Shown here: positions 58,246-64,000 of the stretch, one piece after another
Layout of the letters: each line of letters begins with the position of its first letter
How positions within the stretch are numbered: the stretch's first letter is position 1
Assembly: GCA_020635975.1 (NCBI GenBank)
Contig: JACJYT010000003.1
Coordinates: 1-64,000, forward strand
Direction: 5' to 3'
Length of the DNA: 64,000 nt
DNA from: Chitinophagales bacterium
GTDB lineage: Bacteria > Bacteroidota > Bacteroidia > Chitinophagales > UBA8649
Notes under the pieces: model-generated
The model's database searches: none
What the model saw: only the letters and a program-made list of their open reading frames with translations
What the model was told of the DNA's origin: nothing
Translations under genes and position numbers: made by a program

Positions 58246-58998
58246 TTAGCTCAAAATTGGATATAATAGGATATTACTTGGACTAGCATCCATCAATAAG
58301 GGGAGAATTTGAATATTAACTAGAAATAAGCCATCCTTAACTTCCTTAGGAACATAGACCATTTCGCTTATGGTAGCATGTAATCTTATTGGGCCTTCTG
58401 GATACTGCCAAAAATACTTGTGCGCTAATAGCTTCCCTTCATCATGTTCGCGATCTACACTTGGCGTGTCTACCATAAAATGTTCTATTCCTAGTTCGGT
58501 GATTAACTTCATGGCTTCTGGCGCTATGTATGCTGGGTTAGTCTCCGACCAATCTCTGAATTTGTCTTCTTTGGAGTTCGGTAGTGTTCGAATTATTAGG
58601 CAATTAACCTTGCCATTAAGCTTTATACTTTCTATTTGTTTTAAAGTAATTACTCTGTCTTCTCCTATTACCTCAGGATTTATCGTAACAAGTTGCGTTA
58701 AGTGATGAAAGGATTTTAAGCAATCTTTAATATAGAATTCCTCCTTAGAAATATGGCCAACACATTCTGTATGCGTTCCATTTCCATGAGGATTGATGAA
58801 GATGTTTTTGAAATTTAATATACCTCCTTCCTGCGTGCTTCCTACAAAGTCTCCATTGCGAACAGCCTCAATGTGCAAATCTGGTGCATGGAAAGCTTTA
58901 GGTAAGAGTTCTTTTGATCCGAAAGGTGTAGAAATACAGACGGCAGAATTTAAGTTGATTTTGTAGCAATCCTCACTAATATTAATACTTGCTTCCAT
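58246..58998 (-). CDS. Cyclase family protein (kynurenine formamidase-like)
   Basis: A 250-residue metal-dependent hydrolase of the cyclase family. The usual metal motif H-x-G-T-H-x-D...H is seen as NPHGNGTHTECVGHISKEEF, with Glu instead of Asp, and FMVDTPSVDREHD and DGLFLVNIQILPL follow. Family members hydrolyse formylkynurenine or isatin, but this Bacteroidota subgroup has no assigned substrate. It starts 17 bp after hemW. Confidence 0.85.
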   Translation of the reverse strand: MEASINISEDCYKINLNSAVCISTPFGSKELLPKAFHAPDLHIEAVRNGDFVGSTQEGGILNFKNIFINPHGNGTHTECVGHISKEEFYIKDCLKSFHHLTQLVTINPEVIGEDRVITLKQIESIKLNGKVNCLIIRTLPNSKEDKFRDWSETNPAYIAPEAMKLITELGIEHFMVDTPSVDREHDEGKLLAHKYFWQYPEGPIRLHATISEMVYVPKEVKDGLFLVNIQILPLLMDASPSNILLYPILS

Positions 58999-59015
58999 AA
59001 GGCTTTTATAATTTT

Positions 59016-60140
59016 TTAATCTTCAATAAATAATTTTGCTGCAATACCATCAGCATAAAATTTCCCTTCATCACTCAATATTAGATGTCTATCGGTATTT
59101 ATAATCGAATCGCCATCTAAGAAGGCTATTTGCTTCTCAAAATAAGGAAAGTATTTGGGGAATTTAGATTTTAAAAGATTTTTGTCGATGCCCCACATGG
59201 TTCTTATACTCGTCATTATCCTTTCATTGAATTGGTTTGCCTCACTTAAGCTTTCCTTTTCAAATTGAAGCTTATTCTCCTTAAGAGCTTCAATGTAATA
59301 CTTAAGATTGGGTACATTCCATTGCCTTTCCTTTCCATTATAAGAATGAGCCCCAGGTCCTAGTCCTAGATATTTTTCATCATTCCAATAGGCTGTGTTG
59401 TGCCTAGAGTAGTTACCCTCCTTACATAAGTTGGATATTTCGTAATGCTCCCAATGCTCGGATTTAGACCAATTTCTTAATATTTTGAAATGCTCCGCAG
59501 CTAAATCTTCATCAAGTGCTTTAATTTTTCCTTTGCGAATATCATGGTAGAGTGGGGTGTTATCTTCTACGGTTAAGGCATAGCAAGACAAATGATTTAT
59601 GCCTAAGCCCTCAAGGCGATTTAGATTTCCTAACCAATCTTCGTTGCTTTGCTCGGGAATGCCGTATATTAAATCAATAGAAAGATTATCAAAGCCTTCA
59701 ATCCTCGCTTGCTCTATGCATTGCAGGGCTTCTTTTGCAGTATGAGAACGCTTCATAAAAAGGAGATCACTTTCTTTAAAGGATTGAATGCCAATACTTA
59801 ATCTGTTAATTCCAAGTTGCTTCAGCGCTTTTAGTTTAAGAGGTGTTAAATCATCTGGATTGGCTTCTAAACAAATTTCTAAGTTTTCTGCAAAACTAAA
59901 GTGCTTTGAAAGTTCAGTAAGAAGGTATTCTAGTTCTTGGGTTTCAAGAATAGAAGGAGTGCCTCCTCCAAAATATACTGTTTTTATTTCCTCTTCACTT
60001 AAGTAATGGCTTTGCATGGCAATTTCCTTAGCAAGGGCGGTGATAAAGTTATTTTTAAAATAGCTTGAGGTACTAAAATAAAAATTACAATAAGTACAAG
60101 CTTGTTTGCAAAAAGGAATATGAATGTATATACCTGCCAT
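59016..60140 (-). CDS. hemW: Radical SAM haem chaperone HemW
   Basis: A 374-residue protein with the HemW pattern YIHIPFCKQACTYCNFYF (C-x3-C-x2-C-x-F), then VYFGGGTPSILETQELE, EANPDDLTPLKLKAL, LSIGIQSFKESDL, YGIPEQSNEDW and a C-terminal HemN-like domain. It is of HemW length and spacing, not the oxygen-independent coproporphyrinogen oxidase HemN. HemW delivers haem to membrane proteins. It leads a minus-strand run with the cyclase and sterol desaturase genes. Confidence 0.93.
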   Translation of the reverse strand: MAGIYIHIPFCKQACTYCNFYFSTSSYFKNNFITALAKEIAMQSHYLSEEEIKTVYFGGGTPSILETQELEYLLTELSKHFSFAENLEICLEANPDDLTPLKLKALKQLGINRLSIGIQSFKESDLLFMKRSHTAKEALQCIEQARIEGFDNLSIDLIYGIPEQSNEDWLGNLNRLEGLGINHLSCYALTVEDNTPLYHDIRKGKIKALDEDLAAEHFKILRNWSKSEHWEHYEISNLCKEGNYSRHNTAYWNDEKYLGLGPGAHSYNGKERQWNVPNLKYYIEALKENKLQFEKESLSEANQFNERIMTSIRTMWGIDKNLLKSKFPKYFPYFEKQIAFLDGDSIINTDRHLILSDEGKFYADGIAAKLFIED

Positions 60141-60154
60141 TTCAATCTAATGCT

Positions 60155-60162
60155 TACTTTTG
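60155..60162 (+). promoter_or_regulatory. Promoter of the Omp85-family gene
   Basis: TACTTTTG is a perfect -7 box with 34 nt to the TTG at 60197. It lies in the 56-bp gap shared with the divergent hemW. Confidence 0.5.
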
Positions 60163-60196
60163 AAAATATTTTGTAAAGTAACGAGTTAAATATTAC

Positions 60197-61960
60197 TTGA
60201 AACAGAAAATAATATATAGTTTATTATTCATGGTGTCATCCTTTCATTTGTATGCACAGGATGCTCTGGCTATTCAGCTGAATTTGTTAGATGCAGAATC
60301 TTTACCTAAGAAAGTGAAATTTCAAGATAAACTTGCTCTCAAAAACTTAGACAAGGAACTCAATTCTCTTTTATTGGATTTGCGAAGAAAGGGATATTGG
60401 GAGGCCTCTATAGATACTATTTATTGCGATAGTCTAGCTTGTCAACTCAACTTGCATCTGGGCGCTAAATTGCAATTAAAGAGTCTTACCAATGGTAATA
60501 TAGAGGCTAAGTATTGGAATAAATTAGGCATTAAAAAATCACAAGATGCTCTTGCCATTGGAAATCTTAATAAAGCTGAAAGTGATTTATTAAAAATGTA
60601 TGAAAATGCGGCTTTTCCTTTTGCAGAAGTGTGGCTAGATTCCATTAGCATTCAAGGGAACGAATTGGAGGCAAGTCTATTTGCTGAAAAACACGATTCT
60701 ATTCTCATAGATACCCTTATTATTTTTGGAGATACGAAATCCAAAACCAAATTTATTCAAAGATACTTGGGTATCCAGCCTGGGGATCCTTATAACCAAC
60801 AGAAAATTGATGCCATTTCAAAAAAACTTCGTCAATTGCCCTATTTATTAGAGAGCAAAGCAAGTGAGTTGTTTTTCACTACAAGCGGCGTAAGCATAAG
60901 TTTGTTTCTTCAAAAACAAAAAAGTAGTCAGTTTAATTTATTGTTAGGGGTATTGCCAAATGATCAGTTAAGCGGAAAGAAAATTACCATTACAGGGGAA
61001 GGGAGATTGCAATTGCAGAATTTTTTTGGAGTAGGAGAAGAGTTGTTTGTTGAATTTGAACAGCTTAAACCTAGAACGCAAAATTTGGATATTAAAATGA
61101 GCTATCCTTATTTTTTAAACTCGCCTATAGGTTTATTTGGGGCATTTAATCTTTATAAAAATGATTCTCTTTTCATTGATATTAAATCGGAAATCGGTGT
61201 TCAATATCAGTTTGGAGGTTTTAATCAGTTGAAATTATCCTATAGCAACCATAGCTCGAATGTTTTGAATGCCGATACTAGTTTGATTAAGTCGAGCGCT
61301 AGCTTGCCCTCCATTCTAGATCTCAGAAATAATAGTTATGGCTTGGCTTTAGAACTTCAAAATCTAAATTATGTTTTGAACCCTACTAAGGGCTTTAAAT
61401 TTATTTTGAAAGGAAGCCTAGGCTTGAATAAAATAAAAGTTAATCAAAGTATAGCCTCATTAGAGGCTTATGATGGCACACTATTACAAAGTAGATACGA
61501 TTCTTTAGATTTGAAAAAAGTAAATTACGCCTTGAATTTTCAATATTCGCAATTTATTCCCATCGCTAAGCGAAGTACCTTTTTATTGCAGAATAAGAGT
61601 GCTAGCTTTATAGCCAAGAATGTTCTAACTAATGAGAAGTTTAGAATTGGAGGCTATAAAATATTAAGAGGTTTTGATGAAGAAGCAATTTATACGCCCT
61701 ACTATTCTATCTTTACCACAGAATTTAGATTTCTTCTTTCCAAGAATTCATTCGTTGGTGCTTTTGGAGATTTTGCCATAGTTGAAGATGAACGAAAAGG
61801 GGCTGGATTTGTAGATTTTCCAATTGGCTTTGGTTTGGGCTTAAGCTTGGAAACCAAGGCTGGCTTGTTTAGTTTAAATTATGCTCTAGGTAAAAACTTA
61901 GATAATAAAATTCAAATCAGAAATGGAAAAATTCATTTTGGGTTTATAAGTATTTTTTAA
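60197..61960 (+). CDS. Omp85/BamA-TamA superfamily outer-membrane protein
   Basis: The 587-residue protein has a signal peptide ending LYAQ, POTRA-like repeats over about residues 35-230 (DLRRKGYWEASIDTIYC, MYENAAFPFAEVWLDSISI, DTLIIFGDTKSKTKFIQRYL), and a C-terminal barrel. The Omp85 loop-6 motif is near the end as FRIGGYKILRGFDEEAIY, and the final strand ends GKIHFGFISIF with a terminal aromatic. It starts with TTG. It should insert in the outer membrane and move or insert a substrate; it is not BamA itself in length. It shares the base at 61960 with the DUF4271 start. Confidence 0.88.
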   Translation: MKQKIIYSLLFMVSSFHLYAQDALAIQLNLLDAESLPKKVKFQDKLALKNLDKELNSLLLDLRRKGYWEASIDTIYCDSLACQLNLHLGAKLQLKSLTNGNIEAKYWNKLGIKKSQDALAIGNLNKAESDLLKMYENAAFPFAEVWLDSISIQGNELEASLFAEKHDSILIDTLIIFGDTKSKTKFIQRYLGIQPGDPYNQQKIDAISKKLRQLPYLLESKASELFFTTSGVSISLFLQKQKSSQFNLLLGVLPNDQLSGKKITITGEGRLQLQNFFGVGEELFVEFEQLKPRTQNLDIKMSYPYFLNSPIGLFGAFNLYKNDSLFIDIKSEIGVQYQFGGFNQLKLSYSNHSSNVLNADTSLIKSSASLPSILDLRNNSYGLALELQNLNYVLNPTKGFKFILKGSLGLNKIKVNQSIASLEAYDGTLLQSRYDSLDLKKVNYALNFQYSQFIPIAKRSTFLLQNKSASFIAKNVLTNEKFRIGGYKILRGFDEEAIYTPYYSIFTTEFRFLLSKNSFVGAFGDFAIVEDERKGAGFVDFPIGFGLGLSLETKAGLFSLNYALGKNLDNKIQIRNGKIHFGFISIF

Positions 61961-62778
61961 TGAAACAGCTTTTTTTGCTTTTTATAGGTGTTTTTTTTTG
62001 CTCTTGCGCTGTTTCTGCACAAGATAGTTTGCTTGTAGATACAGCAATATTGACCTATGATGACTTAAATGGCATACCAGATTTTAAAATTCAAGCAATC
62101 GGAGATAGTTTGCTTCCTATGAATAGAATTGCTTCACTGAATTTGAATTCTAAGAATAAATCCTTCGAATTTTGGGTGTTAATGGCATTTAGTACGGTTC
62201 TCACCTTATTGATGTTTAGTTCAAGAGAGCAAGTAAAGATGAGTTTTAGATCAATTTTCAGTAGTTCCTTTGCTTTACAGCAAAGTAGAACAGAAAGACA
62301 AGGAAATGCTTATTTTTATTACTTGTATTTAATGCTATTTATTCTCTCATTTGCTTTTTTATTGCATTTTTCTTTTAACAATATTTACTTTCATCAGCGG
62401 GGGTATTGGACTTTTGTTATTTTGGTTTTTGCCTACTTTGTAATGGATTTTATCTTTTCCGTACAAACCGCCTTGTTTAGTAATTCTAATAGAATTATAG
62501 ATATTCTTCTTGCCTCAAGTTTAAACTATGCCTTAGTTCTCTGTTTCTTAGTTTGGCCGGCATTATTCTTCGTTGTATTCGCTAAAATTAGTTTAGCTTA
62601 CTTGATTAGTATTTTATTTTTTGTGCTGATTGGATGGATTTATTTAGTCAAGGAGTGGCGAATTTTACAAATACTAGCAAACGAAAGGGTGGAGGTATAT
62701 TCTTTTCATTTTTTTGCATATCTTTGCAGCTTCAAAATTTTACCTATAATAGTTTTGATAAAAGTCTTATTGAGCTAG
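61960..62778 (+). CDS. DUF4271 integral membrane protein
   Basis: A 272-residue protein with a signal-like N-terminal segment, a ~45-residue periplasmic stretch, and about six membrane helices of the DUF4271 type (SFEFWVLMAFSTVLTLLMFS, SLNYALVLCFLVWPALFFV, EVYSFHFFAYLCSFKILPII). The family occurs in Bacteroidota, commonly next to uroporphyrinogen-III synthase as here. It is translationally coupled to the Omp85 gene (TAATG). Function is unknown. Confidence 0.88.
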   Translation: MKQLFLLFIGVFFCSCAVSAQDSLLVDTAILTYDDLNGIPDFKIQAIGDSLLPMNRIASLNLNSKNKSFEFWVLMAFSTVLTLLMFSSREQVKMSFRSIFSSSFALQQSRTERQGNAYFYYLYLMLFILSFAFLLHFSFNNIYFHQRGYWTFVILVFAYFVMDFIFSVQTALFSNSNRIIDILLASSLNYALVLCFLVWPALFFVVFAKISLAYLISILFFVLIGWIYLVKEWRILQILANERVEVYSFHFFAYLCSFKILPIIVLIKVLLS

Positions 62779-62822
62779 CGTAGAATAAAATTTAAAGAAT
62801 ACCGCTTATTCCTACTTCGACC

Positions 62823-63566
62823 ATGAATAAAATATCGAATATTTTAATTTCTCAGCCTGAACCAGCGCAAAGGTCTCCTTATCATACTTTGGCAAAGAAG
62901 TATGATATTAATATTGACTTTAATCCCTTTATAGTAGTAGAAAGTGTCAGTAAGAAAGAATTCAGGAAACAGAGAGTAGATTTGAATACCTATCCAGCTG
63001 TTACTTTTACAAGTAGAAATTCAATGGATTTTTACTTTCAAATGATGGAAGGTATGCGAGCAACGGTTTCTCAAGAAACTAGGTATTTTTGTATGTCAGA
63101 GGCCATTGCTTTGTATCTTCAAAAATATATTCAGTACAGAAAAAGAAAAGTTTTCTTTGCAAATGGAACATTTAAAGATTTCCAATCTTTGCTTTTAAAG
63201 CATAAAGTTTCTGCGGGTAAATTTTTAATTCCTTGTACGGATGTTCGAAATGATGAGCTTTCCAATTTTCTTCAAGATGAGGGTTTTGAATTTAAGGAAT
63301 GTGTAATGTACCGCACGGTATCTGCTAATCTGAGTGAATTTGATATTACGAAATACGACATGATTGTTTTCTTTAGTCCTTTAGGAGTACAGTCTTTATT
63401 CGAAAATTACCCAAATTTTGAGCAGGGGGATATTCGAATTGCTGGTTTTGGACCAAATACTTGCGATAAGATTGAAGAATTAGGCTTGCGATTAGATATT
63501 AAAGCACCAATTCCAGAATCTCCCTCCATGTCCATGGCAATCGAAAGATATTTGGACGGAAAATAA
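62823..63566 (+). CDS. hemD: Uroporphyrinogen-III synthase
   Basis: A 247-residue HemD with ISNILISQPEPAQRSPYHTL, YPAVTFTSRNSMDFYF, FLIPCTDVRNDELSNFLQ and the MIVFFSPLGVQSLF and IRIAGFGPNTCDKIEELGL motifs. It makes the cyclic tetrapyrrole for haem and sirohaem. Sequence of HemD is poorly conserved, but the order of motifs fits the Bacteroidota form. It follows DUF4271 by 44 bp, a frequent pairing. Confidence 0.9.
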   Translation: MNKISNILISQPEPAQRSPYHTLAKKYDINIDFNPFIVVESVSKKEFRKQRVDLNTYPAVTFTSRNSMDFYFQMMEGMRATVSQETRYFCMSEAIALYLQKYIQYRKRKVFFANGTFKDFQSLLLKHKVSAGKFLIPCTDVRNDELSNFLQDEGFEFKECVMYRTVSANLSEFDITKYDMIVFFSPLGVQSLFENYPNFEQGDIRIAGFGPNTCDKIEELGLRLDIKAPIPESPSMSMAIERYLDGK

Positions 63567-63586
63567 CAAAAGAGAAAAACTAAACT

Positions 63587-63594
63587 TATCTTTA
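63587..63594 (+). promoter_or_regulatory. Candidate -7 box for the PorP/SprF-type gene
   Basis: TATCTTTA matches TAnnTTTG at five of six fixed positions; the TTG start is 29 nt downstream. Confidence 0.35.
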
Positions 63595-63623
63595 GTTCGT
63601 TATTCTAGTAAATCTTTTTTGTT

Positions 63624-64000
63624 TTGAGGTATTACCTAGTACTTTTAATTTTGTTTTCGCTTTCCCAATTGGAAGCTCAACAATGGATTCAATTCAGTCA
63701 GCAGGGCTTTTATACTTCTTACCTTAATCCAGCTAATAGCGGAGAGCAATCCAAGTTAAGGGCTATTGTTGCACACAGAAGTCAATATGTTGGTTTAGGT
63801 ACAAAAATTATTGGTACGCAATACGCTTCCTTTAGCAGTCCTGCTTTTACGAAGAATTTAGGTTTAGGTTTTAGAATGCTTAACGACTTTATTGGCTACC
63901 AACGATATACACAGACGGAAGCTTTGGCTGCCTACCATCTATATAAAGGTAAACACCGATTTTCTGTGGGTTTTTCAGCTGGTTTGGTCCAGTTGGCATT
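63624..64000 (+). CDS. Type IX secretion PorP/SprF family membrane protein (3' partial)
   Basis: The gene is cut by the window end after about 125 residues. From a TTG at 63624 (a stop lies 15 nt upstream in frame) it reads RYYLVLLILFSLSQLEAQ as a signal peptide, then QFSQQGFYTSYLNPANSGEQ, AIVAHRSQYVGLG, ASFSSPAFTKNLGLGFRMLN and FIGYQRYTQTEALAAYHLY, the typical opening of PorP/SprF proteins. SprF is needed to secrete the SprB adhesin in Flavobacterium johnsoniae. The partner (SprB-like) gene is not in view. Confidence 0.83.
   Translation, partial: MRYYLVLLILFSLSQLEAQQWIQFSQQGFYTSYLNPANSGEQSKLRAIVAHRSQYVGLGTKIIGTQYASFSSPAFTKNLGLGFRMLNDFIGYQRYTQTEALAAYHLYKGKHRFSVGFSAGLVQLA

Noticed and set aside
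1..64000. CRISPR arrays, tRNA or rRNA genes, complete insertion sequences
   Set aside because: No spaced direct repeats, tRNA-like cloverleaf with T-loop, rRNA sequence or transposase was recognised by eye; a dedicated scan could still find a weak case.

Overview
This AT-rich 64 kb window comes from a chromosome of the phylum Bacteroidota, most likely a Flavobacteriales-type marine or freshwater bacterium. The evidence is a set of C-terminal type IX secretion (T9SS) sorting domains, the gliding protein GldC, a PorP/SprF-type protein, DUF4271 and DUF2490 proteins, and repeated promoters matching the Bacteroidota -7 box TAnnTTTG. Shine-Dalgarno signals are weak in most places, and TTG or GTG starts are common. 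No rRNA, tRNA, CRISPR array or complete mobile element was seen.

Layout. (1) 1-2.3 kb: the 3' part of comM, then a small phage-type ORF6N gene that lies between the comM tail and a second, decayed copy of that tail. (2) 2.3-7 kb: a seven-bladed propeller T9SS protein, an unknown protein, and a large helical protein of unknown function. (3) 7-11.6 kb, minus strand: an operon for CotH kinase/lamin-tail/T9SS protein, a lipoprotein, a VTC-type polyphosphate polymerase, DUF4956 and DUF2490. (4) 11.7-14.2 kb, minus strand: aminopeptidase P, ABM monooxygenase, a Spy-like protein and a SET protein. (5) 14.6-32.4 kb: the complete str-S10-spc-alpha ribosomal cluster from rpsL to rplQ, including secY, map, infA, rpmD, rpmJ and rpoA. 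It is preceded by a region rich in dyads, and is split by an intrinsic terminator plus a new promoter between rplV and rpsC. (6) 32.5-35.8 kb: carA-eno-lgt.

(7) 35.8-38.2 kb, minus strand: two thioredoxin-fold proteins and gldC. (8) 38.3-42.7 kb: an aldo/keto reductase, an unusual fusion of a WecA/MraY-type phosphosugar transferase with an O-antigen-ligase-like domain, and a radical SAM/SPASM protein. (9) 42.7-46.5 kb: nth, then a probable copper-related operon (small Cys protein, MbnP-like, MbnH-like dihaem protein) and a T9SS protein. (10) 46.7-53.5 kb: hppD and a DUF2007 protein, then a tight minus-strand run ribD-EamA-YigZ-M36 protease-SufE-ArsC-like. (11) 53.6-64 kb: a PagL-like protein, a DUF1905/YdeI protein, a fused alpha/beta 2-oxoacid dehydrogenase E1, hemW-cyclase-sterol desaturase (minus strand), and an Omp85 protein followed by DUF4271, hemD and a PorP/SprF protein cut by the window end.

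Most of the window is ordinary core genome. The most notable parts are the CotH-VTC-DUF4956 operon, the transferase/ligase fusion, the ORF6N gene bracketed by comM tails, the possible structured leader of the str operon, the terminator/promoter break inside the S10 operon, the MbnP/MbnH-type locus, and four genes whose -7 box lies 4-6 nt from the start codon, which suggests leaderless mRNAs.
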